From: Impatiens glandulifera
Taxonomy: Eukaryota; Streptophyta; Magnoliopsida; Ericales; Balsaminaceae
DNA: 64,000 bases
Direction: 5' to 3'
NCBI RefSeq assembly: GCF_907164915.1
Contig: NC_061862.1
Coordinates: 125,993,641 to 126,057,640, forward strand
Shown: piece by piece, positions 33,569-46,174 of the stretch
Position numbering within the stretch: the first letter of the stretch is position 1
Layout of the letters: each line of letters starts with the position of its first letter
Notes under the pieces: model-generated
What the model saw: the letters and a program-made list of their open reading frames with translations, nothing else
The model's database searches: none
Told to the model about the DNA's origin: nothing
Position numbers and translations under genes: made by a program

Positions 33569-33980
33569 GGTTTGCAACAAGCGTGTTCAAGTGCGGTTTT
33601 GGAGTAGTGGTGTATAACATTTGGCAAGAAAGGAATGCAAGGGTATATGACAGAACCCGTAGGAGCGTTGAAGAGTTATAGAAAGATAATTTATCGTATT
33701 GCAGCGCCCTCGCAAGAACGTGGATAAGAATTCCAAGCACGGAGCAGAACTGGAATATCTGTAGGAATTGGAATTTACCATTTTTTAAACTCACTTGAAT
33801 TGAAAGCATTGTAATCAGATAATTCATTTAAGTTTTTAAATTTTTAGCTTTTACTCCGAATGTTACGACTTCAAAATCATTCTAGGCCTGTCTAGAATAA
33901 TCTCTTAAACTCGTGTGTTTTTTTCCCATTTTTGGGAATTTTTAATAAAATGACGCTAAGTCGTTTTTCCCAAAAAAAAA
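33569..33980 (+). mobile_element. Short LINE 3' end (L7, family B) with 14-bp TSD
   Basis: It starts GGTTTGCAACAAGCGTG, as L4 does, and ends in poly(A). TSD CATTCAATATATTT is exact (33554-33567 and 33981-33994). The right TSD copy is directly followed by the next LINE (L8), so L7 landed in the target duplication of L8. Only the last about 75 codons of ORF2 are present, with a TAG near 33678. Confidence 0.9.
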
Positions 33981-33994
33981 CATTCAATATATTT

Positions 33995-34720
33995 CAAAAT
34001 ACCCGCATTAGAAGGGACTACACAGAAGCGAAAATCAGAGACACTAAAGATGGAAATTGGGACTCACTCCTAAAAAGAACTCCAGAAGGACAGATGATAC
34101 TTGATCATATAAGTAACACACAACTACACGACAGACAGGATATTCATGATTGGAAAGTTGAAGACAATGGGAATCTGATATCGAAGAAAATATGGGAGGA
34201 AATCTGGGAAAAAGCACAAAAAGTAGAATGGGGCTCCTCTTGTATGGTCAACGAAGATTATCCCTAGACACCAGTTCATCCTATGGCTCGCCTTCTGGGA
34301 AAGACTCAACACTCGTGATCATATCAGCAAGTATATGAGCATCCCAGACAAGAATTGTCTTCTATGTAGAGGAAATGAAGAAATCATAGATCACCTATTC
34401 GGTGGCTGCTGTATTGCTTCAGAGTTTTGGGACAAATTTTATAAAAGCCTGGAGCTGATCAGTTTCCCGAGCGAATGAAATGAAATCAAAGAAAAACAAC
34501 ACTACTCAAAGCCAAGGGAAATAGATTTCCAACAAGCGTGTTCAAGTGCGGCTTTGGAGTAGTGGTGTATAACATTTGGCAAGAACGGAATGCAAGGGTA
34601 TATGATAGAACCCGCAGAAGCGTTGATGAGTTATGGAAAGATATTGTATCGGATTGCAGCGCCCTCGCGGGAACGTGGACAAGAATTCCAAGCACGAAGC
34701 AGAACTAGAATATATGTAGG
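33995..34720 (+). pseudogene. LINE ORF2 C-terminal remnant
   Basis: The 33932-34267 frame carries NTRIRRDYTEAKIRD and HDWKVEDNG; an extra G near 34230 shifts it. The zf-RVT residues CLLCRGN and HLFGGC follow (about 34355-34410), then FKCGFGVVVYNIWQERNAR. A TGA at about 34478 replaces a Trp codon. Fragment only. Confidence 0.8.
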
Positions 34721-34934
34721 AACTAGAATTTACTGTTTTTAAAACTTACTAGAATTGAAAGCATTGTAATCAGATAATTCATTTACGTTATTAGCATTTT
34801 AACTTTACTTAGAATGTTACGACTTCAAAATTATTTTAGCCCTGTCTAGAATGATCTCTTAAACTCGTGATTTTTTTTTCTATTTTTGGGAATTTTTAAT
34901 GAAATAACGCAAAGACGTTTTTTCCCAAAAAAAA
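33995..34934 (+). mobile_element. LINE 3' fragment (L8, family B)
   Basis: It starts at CAAAATACCCGCATTAGAAG and ends with poly(A) before CCTTTAAACCTTTAGAGAGG. In block C the right flank is better preserved as CCTAAACATTCTATATAC. It was present before L7 inserted at its left edge. Confidence 0.87.
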
Positions 34935-37071
34935 CCTTTAAACCTTTAGAGAGGTGAGACAATAGATTATTTTAATTAGTCATAAAAAAATTAATTAGTA
35001 GGAGAGAGAAAAAATAATTAATAAAAGTAACAAAAAATAATTTAATTAACTAATAGTGAGAGAATTTAATTAATAACACGGTATCCAATATTCCAATATT
35101 CGCGGACTTTCGCGAGTCCCCTGTCATATAAGTTAAGTTAATTAATTAATGAGAATAATGAGAGAAATTAATTAATAACACAGGATCCAATATTCGTGGA
35201 CTTTCGCGGGTCCCTATCATATAAGTTAAGTTAAAGAACAATGATATGGGACGCTGGGCAGCTAAAGTCCGCGAATATTGGATATTCGGTTTAATAACAG
35301 AAATATTCTTTTTTCTCTTTTTTTGTTAATTAATTTCTCTCACTTTCCTTATTAATTAATTAATTTCTCCCATTCTCCTCATTAATTAATTAATTTATAT
35401 TAGTATATTTCATTAATTGTTTTCTCTCTCACTAATTAATTTTTTTTACGATTAATTAATTATTTTCTCTCTCCCACTAATTAATTTATTTTTTTTTTAC
35501 TAATTTATCTCTTTTCTATTTAGGTTTAAGGTTTAGGAGTTTAGGATTTAAGATTTATAATTTAAGATGTAAGATTAGGATTGGAAAAAAATAATTAAAA
35601 ATAAAATCTCAGTTTAAATATTTTCTAATTAATTAATTTCTTTTTCTTTTTCCCAACTTAAACCCTAAACAATATACCCAAACTCTAAACGCTAAACCTA
35701 AAACCTTGATTCTAAACCCTAAACCTTCAATATAATTTAGAGATGAGACAATAGATTATTTTCATTAGTCGTAAAAAAAAGAGAAAAATTAATTAGTAGG
35801 AGAGAGAAAAAATAATTAATAAAAGTGAAAAAAGATAAATCAATTAATTAATGAGAATAATGAGAGAAATTAATTAATAACACGACGATCCAATATTCGC
35901 GGACTTTCGCGGCCCCCCTATCATATAAGTTAAGTTAAAGAGTAAGGGCATCTCCAACCCTACTGCAAAATGGGTTTGCAGTAGCCCATTTTGCTCCAAC
36001 CCTACGGCATTCCCAGCGGCATTTTGCAGATCCGGCAAATATGGAGAGAGAAGCCGGCAAATTTGGCGTACTACTATTCATCACTGCAATTAGGCATAAA
36101 ATGTAATCATGTCCTCCAACTTTTGTGTTTCTTTTAATTAAGGATTTCTTTATTTATTTTTATATTAAACATTTCTCTAATTTTATATATTTATAATCTT
36201 TAATATATAATCTTTTTATATTTATATATAATTTATTTAATTATTTAATAATTTATTTATTTAAATTATATTTATGTGTATGAATTGTTAATTTATAATT
36301 AAATTTTGTTTCATAAACAAAGAAAAGATTGGGGTTAAATTTATAAAGTTGATAAATATATAGATAATATTAGTAAAGTTAAAAAGTTGATATAAAAAAG
36401 AATATTCTGAGAATATTCTTTTGAGTTTGGAAATGGGTTTTTGGGTTGGAGATGGATTAATGTTTGATATAATGTTTACTGCATTTTGGAGTTGAAAATG
36501 GTGTTGAGGGTTGGAGATGGTCTAATGATCACGGAATTTCGCGGCCCCCCTATCATATAAGTTAAGTTAAAGAGTAAAAATAGGGGACGCTGTGCCGCTA
36601 AAGTCCGCGAATATTGGATATTCGCTTTAATGCCAGAATATTCTTTCCTCTTTTTTTGTTAATTAATTTTTCTCACTTTCCTCATTAATTAATTAATTTC
36701 TCCAACTTTCCTCATTAATTAATTTATTTCAGTATCTTTCATTAATTAATTTTTCTCTCACACTAATTAATTATCTTTTTTACGACTAATTAATTATTTT
36801 CTCTCTCCCACCAATTAATTTATCTCTTTTACTAATCTCTTTTACTAATTTATCTCTTTTCTATTTAGCGTTTAAGATTTAGGAGTTTAAAATTTAGAAT
36901 TTAAGGTTTAAGATGTAAGATTAGGGTTGGAAAAAAATAATTAAAAATAAAATCTCAGTTTAAATATTTACTAATTAATTAATTTCTTTTTCTTTCTTCC
37001 AACTTAAACCCTAAACCATATACCCAAATTCTAAACCCTAAACCTAAAACCCGATATCCTAAACTCTAAAC
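34935..37071. repeat. Foldback satellite units, interrupted by a MITE
   Basis: Hairpin halves and cores are at about 35095-35130, 35190-35285 and 35885-36615; the last is split by the 577-bp MITE. Standard arms and telomere-like blocks surround them. Confidence 0.83.
35943..36525. mobile_element. PIF/Harbinger-type MITE, 577 bp, TAA TSD, only in block B
   Basis: The insert 35946-36522 begins GGGCATCTCCAACCCTAC and ends GAGGGTTGGAGATGGTC, imperfect inverted ends. TAA flanks it on both sides (35943-35945, 36523-36525). The uninterrupted site exists in block C at 57806-57818 (GAGTAATGATCAC), giving a direct empty-site comparison. TAA duplication and these ends are typical of Tourist-like elements. 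The inside is AT-rich and non-coding. Confidence 0.93.
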
Positions 37072-40000
37072 TTGGTGGAGGTTAAAGACAGAATCACATG
37101 AATCTTGTTTAATCTTGTTATTGTTTATGCTAACAATTCAAGCACTCACAGAAGACTCCTCTAGATTTGTCTTAGAAACTAGATCGGTAGTGATAAATCT
37201 TGGGCTGTCCTTGGTGATTACAACGTAACTAGAAACGAATCTGATCGTAGACCAGAATCTGAAATAACTCGGGATATGATTGACTTTAATGACTATATCA
37301 GAGATATGGGTTGTATCGAGCCTACTAATTTTGGGAATTTTTTCACTTGGTCTTCTACGAGAGGGAATGAGCAAATTAGAAGAAGAATAATTGACAGATG
37401 TCTAGTAAATGAGAACTGAATTAACCAATTTCCGAGAAGTCAACTTCATGTTCTGAATCTGGGTATATCTGATCACTGCCCGATTAAATTGTTATGGGAA
37501 AAGGAAGAAAGGTTCAAAAGGCCCTTTAAATTTTTCAATTTCTGGATGGAAACGATAAATTCAAGGGTATTCTCGAAAACGTATGGTCTACAGATGTCAG
37601 GGGATCCAACATGTACAAGGTTTCTGAGAAGCTTAAACTCTTGAAGAATCATCTCCAAAGCTTTGACAAGAAGAAGTTCAGCAATATCTCTAATAGAATT
37701 CTGGGTGCTAGAGAAGAATTGGAAGAAGTTCAGAAAAGGTTATTAAGGGATGATAATGATGAACAACTCAATGAAACAGAAAGTGATGTGCTTGAAAATT
37801 TCAGGAAGTTGAGTCTTCTTGAAGAGAATTTTATTAGACAGAAATCAAGACAGAGCTGACTCTCGTTGGGTGACAAAAACACATCTTTCTTCTACAGAAA
37901 ATTTAAGACTAGAAACATGAGAAACAATGTATACATGCTGAAGAATGATGATGGTGAATATGTTCAAGGTCAAAAGGGTGTACAAGATTTGACTATCGAT
38001 TTCTATAAGCAGCTTATGGGTACAAGAAAGCAGCATCAAAGTCACCTGAATACCTTGTATCAGATTACTGATAGAAAATTTCTGCAGAAGATAGTCGCGA
38101 ATTGATAAGGGTGGTCACGAGGGTTGAGGTTACAGAAGCTATGTTTAGTATTGATGAGAATAAAAGCCCGGGTCCTGATGGGTTTAATGTACAGTTCTTA
38201 AAAGACAATTGGTTGGTTGTGGGTAAAGACGTTACTGATGGGGTTCTAGAATTTTTCAAAAACAGGAAGATGTTAAAGCAATGGAATACATCGGTCTTAA
38301 CCTTGATCCCCAAAACTGCGGTACCGAGAAAGTACAAGATTTCAAACCAATTTCCTGCTGCAATGTGATTTATTAAATAATTTCAAAAATCATTTCTAAA
38401 CGATTTAAAAATGTCATAAGAAAAATTATAAATCTTAACCAATCTGCATTCATCCCCGGTAGGACAATCTCTCATAATATTCTTCTCATGCAGAGCCTTT
38501 TAAAAGGCTACGGGAATAAGAAAATATCCCCGAGAGTGGCTTTCAAAATAGATATACACAAAACTTTTGACTCTGTTAGATGGGAAGCCATTCAAGTCTT
38601 TTTGGTTGTTTCTGCTTTTCTTATGATTTTTCTTGATTGGATTATGCAGTGTGTTTCATCATCCTGCTTTGTTGTTAGTGTCAATGGAGTCCACGGAGGC
38701 TATTTAAAGGGTGAAAACGGGGTAAGGCAAGGGGACCCCTCTCTTCTTACCTTTTCATAGCTATCATGGCGATTTTTAAGAGCATCTTCGCGATCTTCCG
38801 AAAGAATCTTTCACCCTTTCTGTGAGGTAGAGGAGGTAACCCATTTATTCTTTGCAAACGATTTGTTCATTCTAGCGCACACAGACATTGATTCCATTAA
38901 AACTATTAGGGTTGCACTAACGTTCTTTTCTGAGGTTACAGTTTAACTATTAATGAAAGCAAAAGTGTGGCATTTTATGGAGGCATAAATGACGAAATGA
39001 AACAGGACATCTTCAACATCATGGGCATGAAGGAAGGAAGTTTTCCCATAAGATACTTAGGAATTCCGTTAACTGCGAAGCAGATCGAGATCTCACACTA
39101 CAAGCCGCTGTTTGAAAAGGTAAAAAACACGATATCTGGCTGGGCAGCGAAAAAACATTCTTATGTAGGGAGGATCGAACTTATCAAAATAGTGGTCATG
39201 GGCATAGTTGGCTACTGGGCGCAGCAAATGGTCATTCCGAAGACGGTAATGAAGGAGCTCGATACTCTAATGAGGAACTTTATCTGGGGCAGTAGCGGAA
39301 GAGGAGGAAAAAAAGTCAAATGGACCGCTCTCTGCAAACCAAAGGACGAGGGAGGCATCGGCTTGAAGACTGTATCGAGTGGAACAAAGCTCTCGCCTTC
39401 AAGCATCTATGGGCTTTAGAGCGCAATCAGGAGTCATTATAGATAAAATGGGTTCATACGAGGTTTATGAAATACGAAACCAGCATCTGGACCTATAAAA
39501 TTCATGAAGGTATGAGCTGGTCTCTAAAAAAGATTCTTAAACTAAGAAGCGATATTGCAGATCTTTATGACATCCGGCTAGAGGACGGGAAAGACACTCT
39601 ATTCTGGCACGACCCCTAGTTCGAAATCCAACCTATCATCCACAAGGAGGAGTTTCAAAATACCCATATCAGAAGAGACTACACAGAAGCGAAAATCAGA
39701 GACATTAAAGACGGAAATTGGGACTCACTCCTGAGAAGAAATCCAAAAGGACAGATGATACTTGATCATATAAGTAACATACAACTACACGACAGACCGG
39801 ATATTCATGAATGGAAAGCTGGTATTGAAGAAAATATGGGAGGTAACCCGGGAAAAAGCATAGAAAGTAGAATGGGCTCCTCTTGTATGGTCAACGAAGA
39901 TTATTCCTAGACACCAGTTCATCCTATGGCTCACCTTCTGGGAAAGACTCAACACTCGTGATCGTATCAGCAAGTATACGAGCATCCCAGACACGAACTG

Positions 40001-40574
40001 TCTTCTATATATAGGAAATAAAGAAACCATAGATCACCTATTCGGGAGCTGTTGTATCGCTTCAGAGATTTGGGACAGATTCTATAAAAGCCTGGAGCTG
40101 ATCAGTTTCCCGAGCGAATGGAATGAAATCAAAGATGCAGCACTACTCAAAGCCAAGGGAAATAGATTTGCAACAAGCGTGTTCAAGTGTGGCTTTGGAG
40201 CAGTGGTGTATAACATTTGGCATGAACGAAATGCAAGGGTATATGACAGAACTCGTAGGAGCGTTAAAGAGTTATTGAAAGATATTGTATCGGATTGCAG
40301 TGCCCTTGCGGGAACGTGGAATAGAACTCCAAGCACGGAACAGAACTGGAATATTTGTAGGAACTGGAATTTACAGTTTTTAAACTCACTAGAATTGAAA
40401 GCATTATAATCAGATAATTCATTTACGTTTTTAAATTTTTAGCTTTTACTTAGAATGTTACGACTTCAAAATCATTCTAAGCCTGTCTAGAATGATCTCT
40501 TAAACTCGTGATTTTTTTCCCATTTTTGGGAATTTTTAATGAAATAACGCTAAGTCGTTTTTCCAAAAAAAAAA
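37072..40574 (+). mobile_element. L1-type LINE, longest copy in block B (L9, family B)
   Basis: A 3.5-kb fragment covers the C-terminal half of the endonuclease, the whole RT and the zf-RVT end, with poly(A) at 40564-40574. It begins at TTGGTGGAGGTTAAAGAC after the satellite CTAAACTCTAAAC. ORF1 and the start of the endonuclease are missing. It is followed by CTTAAACATTC, the flank shared with L3. Confidence 0.9.
37110..40406 (+). pseudogene. LINE ORF2 remnant: endonuclease end, RT, zf-RVT
   Basis: Endonuclease motifs: VLGDYNVTRN (about 37215), FFTWSSTRG (about 37340) and the catalytic SDHCPI (about 37470). RT motifs: KSPGPDGFN (about 38163), LTLIPK (about 38298), NQSAFIPGR (about 38440), FKIDIHKTFDSVRW (about 38540), GVRQGDPS (about 38717), FANDLF (about 38851, Asp to Asn in the catalytic pair), GSFPIRYLGIPLTA (about 39040), FIWGSSGRGG, and KPKDEGGIG. 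The zf-RVT region has a damaged CLLC (about 39995) and HLFGSC. Frameshifts lie near 38100, 38345, 38750, 38940 and 39370, plus several stops, so it is dead. Confidence 0.87.
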
Positions 40575-42589
40575 CTTAAACATTCAATATACTCTATGAG
40601 ACAATAGATTATTTTAATTAGTCGTAAAAAAAAGAAAAAAATTAATTAGTAGGAAAGAGAGAAAATAATTAATAAAAGTGACAAAAGATAAATTAATTAA
40701 TTAATGAGAATAGAGAGAGAAATTAATTAATAACACGGGATCCAATATTCGCGGACTTTCGCGGCCCCTATCATATAAGTTAAGTTAAAAAATAATGATA
40801 GGGATGCTGGGCCGTTAAAGTCCGCGAATATTGGATATTCGGTTTAATGACTGAATATTGGATATTCGGTTTAATGACAGAATATTCTTTCTTTTTTTGT
40901 TAATTAATTTCTCTCAATTTCCTCGTTAACTAATTAATTTCTCTCACTCTCCTCATTAATTAATTAATTTATCTCAGTCTTTTTCATTAATTATTTTATC
41001 TCTTTCACTAATTAATTATCTTTTTTTAAACTGTTTTCTCTCCCACTAATTAATTTATCTTTTTCTACTAATTTATCTCTTTTTTATTTAGATTTTAAGG
41101 TTTAGGAGTTTAGAATTTAGGATTTAGAGTTTAAGATGTAAGATTAGGGTTTAATAAAATAATTAAAAATAAAATCTCATTTTAAATCCTAAACCTAAAA
41201 CCCTTGATTCTAAATCCTAAACTTTCAATAAACTATTATTTTAATTATTTTAATTAGTCGTACAAAAAAAGAAAAATTAATTAGTAGGAGAGAGAGAAAA
41301 TAACTAATAAAAGTGACGAAAGATAAATTAATTAATTAATGAGAATAGTGAGAAAAATTAATTGATAACACGAGAGTAAATAGAATATTATATGATTAAA
41401 AAAAATATCTAATATTCGCGGACTTTTGCAGCCCCAGTTCGCGTCCCCTATCATATAAGTTAAAGAGTAATGGTAAGCGAATCTGAGGGCGGCGCGAAAG
41501 TCCAAGAATAAACAGAATATTAGTTTTTTTGATAATTAATTTCTCTCACTTTCTTTATTATTTAATTGATTTCTCTCACTCTCCTCATTAATTAATTAAT
41601 ATTGGATATTCGGTTTAATGATAGAATATTTTTTCTCTTTTTTGTTAATTAATTTCTCTCACTTACCTCATTAATTAATTAATTTTTTCCACACTCTTCA
41701 TTAATTAATTAGTTTATCTTAGTCTTTTATTAATTATTTTCTCTTTCTCACTAATTAATTATCTTTTTTTAATTAATTAATCTCAGTCTCTTTCATTAAT
41801 TATTTCTTCTCTCTAATTAATTATCTCTTTTTTTACGATTAATTAATTATTTTCTCTCCCACTAATTAATTTATCTCTTTTTTAGAGAGTTCAAGGTTTA
41901 AGGGTTTAGGATCTCAATTTAAATATTAAAAAAATAATTAATTTCTTAAAAAAATATTTAATAAAAATGACAAAAAGATAAGTTGATTAACAAAAAAAAA
42001 AGGAAAGAATATTCTGTCATTAAACCGAATATCCAATATTCGCGGACTTTCGCGGCCCCAGATTAACATCCCCTATCATATAAGTTAAATTATAAGAAGT
42101 TATATAAATATTCTTTCATTTAATTTAATTGACAGAATATTCTTTCGTTTTTTTTATTAATTAATTTCTCTCATTTTCATCTTCATCGTTAATTAATTAA
42201 ATTCTCTCACTCTCCTCATTAATTAATTAATTTATCAGTCTTTTTAATTAATTATTTTCTCTTTCTCACTAATTATTTCTTTCTCTCACTAATTAAGTAT
42301 CTTTTTTTTACTACTAATTTATTATTTTCTCTCCCACTAATTACTTTATCTATTTTACTAATCTCTTTTACTAATTTAACTTTTTTCTATTTAGGGTTTA
42401 AGGTTTAGGAGTTTAAGATTTAGAATTTAAGGTTTAAGATGTAAGGTTAGGGTTGAAAAAAAATAATTAAAAATAAAATCTAAATTTTAAATATTTACTA
42501 ATTAATTAATTTCTTTTTCTTTCTTCTAACTTAAACTCTAAACCATATACCAAACTCTGAACCTTAAACCTAAAACGCTAGATTCTAAA
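40575..42589. repeat. Foldback satellite units, block C start
   Basis: Hairpin cores are at about 40740-40830, 41410-41505 (degraded) and 42030-42110. The extra about 500 bp compared with block B lies at about 41180-41665. Confidence 0.82.
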
Positions 42590-42610
42590 CCTAAACATTC
42601 AATATATTTA

Positions 42611-43024
42611 GGTTTGCAACAAGCGTGTTCAAGTGTGGCATTGGAGCAGTGGTGTATAACATTTGGCAAAAACGGAATGCAAGAGTATATGACAGAACTC
42701 GCAGAAGCGTTGATGAGTTATGGAAAGATATTGTATCGGATTGCAGCGCCCTCACGGTAACGTGGACAAGAATTCCAAGCACGGAGCAGAACTAGAATAT
42801 CTGTAGAAACTGGAATTTACCGTTTTTTAAACTTACTAGAATTAAAGCATTGTAATCAGATAATTCATTTACGTTTTTAGCTTTTTAGTTTTTACTCAGA
42901 ATGTTACGACTTCATAATCATTCTAGGCCTGTCTAGAATGATCTCTTAAACTCGTGGTTTATTTTCTCATTTTTGGGAATTTTTAATGAAATAACACTAA
43001 GTCATTTATCCAAAAAAAAAAAAA
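42611..43024 (+). mobile_element. Short LINE 3' end (L10), duplicate of L4
   Basis: Same start, tail and target site as L4 (CCTAAACATTCAATATATTT on the left; CCTAAACATTCAATATAC on the right). Confidence 0.9.
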
Positions 43025-44491
43025 CCCTAAACATTCAATATACTTTAGAGAAGTGAGACAATAGATTATTTTAAGTAGTCGTAAAAAAAAAAGAAAAATT
43101 ATTTAGTAGGAAAGAGAGAAAATAATTAATAAAAGTGACAAATGATAAATTAATTAATGAGAATAGTGTGGGAAATTAATTAATAACACGGCATCCAATA
43201 TTCGTGGACTTTCTCAGGCCCCCTATCATATAAGTTAAATTAAAGAATAATGACAAGGGACGCTAGGCCACGAATATTGGATAATCGGTTTAATACAGAA
43301 TATTCTTTCCTCTTTTTTTTGTTAATTAATTTCTCTCACTTTCCTTATTAATTAATTAATTAATTAATGTCTCCCACACTCCTCATTCATTAATTAATTT
43401 ATGTCAGTCTTTTTAATTAATTACTTTCTCTCTCTCACTATTTAATTATATTTTTTTTTACGACTAAATAATTATTTTCTCTCTCCCACTAATTAATTTA
43501 TCTTTTTTACTAATTTATCTATTTTCTATTTATTTCTAGTGTTTAAGGTTTAAGATATAAGGTTAGGATTAGAAAAAAATAATTAAAAATAAAATCTCAA
43601 TTTACATATTTAAAAATTAATTAAAAGAAATGATTAGGGAGGGAATTCGAGGGAGGGAATGATATGGCAAAATTTGATTAGCCAAAAACATAACAAAATT
43701 TCTCTCTTTTCTCTCTCCTCACCTTTTATTTTTTTTCCAACCTATGATGTAGTGACACATCATTCTCTCCCATTCCCTCCCTCAAATTTTCTTCCTCTAT
43801 CACTATTAATTAATTTATTTTTTTTTTCTTCAACTTAAATCCTAAACCTAAAACTCTAGATTCTAAACCCTAAACCTTCCATATACTTTTTTTTAGAGAT
43901 GAGACAATAATATACTTTAGAGATGAGACAATATATTATTTTAATTAGTCGTAAATAAAAGAGAAAAATTAATTAGTAAGAGAGAGAAAATAATTAATAA
44001 AAGTGATTAAAGATAAATTAATTAATTAATGAGAATAGTGAGAGAAATTAATTAATAACACGATGGACGCTAGGCCGCTAAATTCCGCGAATATTGAATA
44101 TTCGATTTAATGACAAAATATTGTTTCTCTTTTTTTGTTAATTAATTTTTCTCACTTTCTCATTAATTAATTAATTTTTCTCACTCTCCTCATTAATTAA
44201 TTAATTTATCTCAGTCTATTTCATTAATTATTTTCCCTCTCTCACTAAATAATTATCTCTTTTTTTATTACTAATTAATTATTTTCTCTCTCCCACTAAT
44301 TAATTTATCTCTTTTTTATTTAGGGTTTAAGGTTTAGGATTTAAGGTTTAAAATGTAAGGTTAGGGTTGAAAAAAATAATTAAAAATAAAATCTCAGTTT
44401 AAATATATACTAATTAATTAATTTCTTTTTTCTTTCTTCTAACTTAAACCCTAAACCATATACCCTAAACCTAAAACCCTAGATCCCAAAA
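43025..44491. repeat. Foldback satellite units, block C
   Basis: A hairpin core is at about 43190-43280. At about 44060 the left arm jumps to GATGGACGCTAGGCCGC, so the left half of that hairpin (present in B at 22320-22370) is lost. Confidence 0.8.
43624..43804. mobile_element. Small MITE, duplicate of 21878
   Basis: Ends GAAATGATTAGGGAGGGAAT and CCCTCCCTCAAATTTTCTTCC, the most symmetrical copy of the family in this window. Confidence 0.68.
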
Positions 44492-44503
44492 CCTAAACAT
44501 TCA

Positions 44504-46021
44504 GTAGAGGAGGTAATCAATTTATGCTTTGCTGACGATTTGTTCATTCTAGCGCACATATACATTAATTCTATTAAAACTATTAGGGTTGCACTAACGT
44601 TCTTTTTTTTGGTTACATGTGTTAACTATTAATGAAAGTAAAAGTGTGGCATTTTATGGAGGCATAAATGACGAAACGATGCAGAACATCTTAAACATCA
44701 TTAGCATCAAGGAAGGAAGTTTTCCCATAAGGTACTTAGGAATTCCGTTAACCGCGAAGCAGATCGAGATCTCACATTGCAAGCCGCTGATTGAAAAGGT
44801 AAAAAACACGATATCTGGTTCGGAAGCGAAAAAACTTTCTTATGTAGGGAGGATCGAACTTATCAAAACAGTGGTCATGGGCATAGTTGGCTACTAGGCG
44901 CAGTAAATAGTCATTCTGAAGAATATAATGAAGGAGCTCGATACACTGATGAGTACTTTATCTGGGGCAGTAGAGGAAGAGGAGGAAAAAAAGTCAAATG
45001 GATCACTCTCTGCAAAACGAAGGATGAGGGAGGCATCGACTTGAAGAACTGTATCGAGTGGAACAAGGCTCTCACCTTCAAGCATCTGTGAGCTTTTGAG
45101 CGCAATCAGGAGTCACTATGGATCAAATGGGTGCATACGAGGTTTATAAACTACGAAACCTGCATCTGAACTTGCAAAATTCAGGAAGGTATGAGCTGGT
45201 CTTTAAAAAAGATTCTTAAACTAAGAAGTGATATTCCAGATCTTTATGACATTCGGTTAGGGGACGAGAAATGCACTCTATTCTGGCACGACCCCTGGTT
45301 CGAAAAACAGCCTATCATCCACAAGGAGGAGTTTCAAAATACCTGCATCAGAAGGGACTACACATAAGCGAAAATAAGAGACATTAAAGACGGAAATTAG
45401 GACTCACTCCTGAGAAGAAATCTAAAAAGACAGAGGATACTTGATCATATAAGTAACATACAACTACACGACAGACCGAATATTCATGAATGGAAAACTG
45501 AGGACAATGGGAAGCTGGTATCGAAGAAAATATGGGAGGTAACGCGGGAAAAAGCACAGAAAGTAGAATGGGCTCCTCTTGTATGGTCAACGAAGATTAT
45601 CCCTAGACACCAGTTCATCTTATGGTTCGCCTTCTTGGAAAGACTCAACACTCGTGATCGTATCAGCATGTATATGAGCATCCCATACACAAACTGTCTT
45701 CTATGTAGAGGAAATGAAGAAACCATATATAAACTATTCGGGAGCTGCTGTATTGGTTCAGAGTTTTGGGAGAGATTCTATAAAAGCCTGGAGCTGATCA
45801 GTTTCCCGAGCGAATGGAATGGAATGAAATCAGTTTCCCGTGCTTGGAATTCTATTCCACGTTCTGTTGATGAGTTATGGAAAGATATTGTATCGGATTG
45901 CAGCGCCCTCGCGGGAATGTGGACAAGAATTCCAAGCATGGAGCAGAATTGGAATATCTATAGGAATTGGAATTTACCGTTTTTTAAACTCACTAGAATT
46001 GAAAACATTATAATCAGATAA
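44504..46021 (+). pseudogene. LINE ORF2 remnant (RT thumb and zf-RVT), block C
   Basis: The RT part 44619-44897 contains GSFPIRYLGIPLTA and ends at TAG for Trp. The zf-RVT part 45635-46021 contains CLLCRGN and LFGSC, then the patch, then DELWKDIVSDCSAL. His of the zinc signature is changed (HLFG to KLFG). Inactive. Confidence 0.8.
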
Positions 46022-46174
46022 TTCATTTACATTTTAGCTTTTTAGCTTTTACTCAAAATGTTACGACTTCAAAATCATTTTAGGTCTGTCTAGAATGATT
46101 TCATAAACTCGTGTTTATTTTCCCATTTTTGGGAATTTTTAATGAAATAACTCTAAGTCGTTTTACTAAAAAAA
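44504..46174 (+). mobile_element. L1-type LINE (L11), duplicate of L5 with inverted patch
   Basis: Same 5' truncation and target site as L2 and L5 (CCTAAACATTCA at 44492-44503). Near 45831-45866 a stretch of about 36 bp replaces about 140 bp of LINE; its CGTGCTTGGAATTCTATTCC part is the inverse of the AATTCCAAGCACG found farther along this element. Confidence 0.9.

Larger units (their letters stand above)
19335..40574. repeat. Block B: first copy of a tandem duplication of about 21.3 kb
   Basis: Block B corresponds base by base, with indels, to block C (40575-61863). Matching landmarks: LINE L4 and L10 (20855/42611), MITE (21878/43624), L5 and L11 (22813/44504), minus-strand L6 and L12 (25899/47524), Copia (26511/48103), minus-strand LTR (29876/51469), L7-L8 and L13-L14 (33569/55482), L9 and L15 (37072/58356). 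Each block ends at the poly(A) of the same LINE. B carries a 577-bp MITE absent from C, and lacks about 500 bp of satellite near 20090 and one hairpin near 32770 that C keeps. The differences argue against a simple assembly copy. Confidence 0.88.

Noticed and set aside
37138..37374. Minus-strand frame over the LINE endonuclease region (also 58422-58679)
   Set aside because: It is the complement of the recognisable GDYN and FFTWSS endonuclease motifs on the plus strand.
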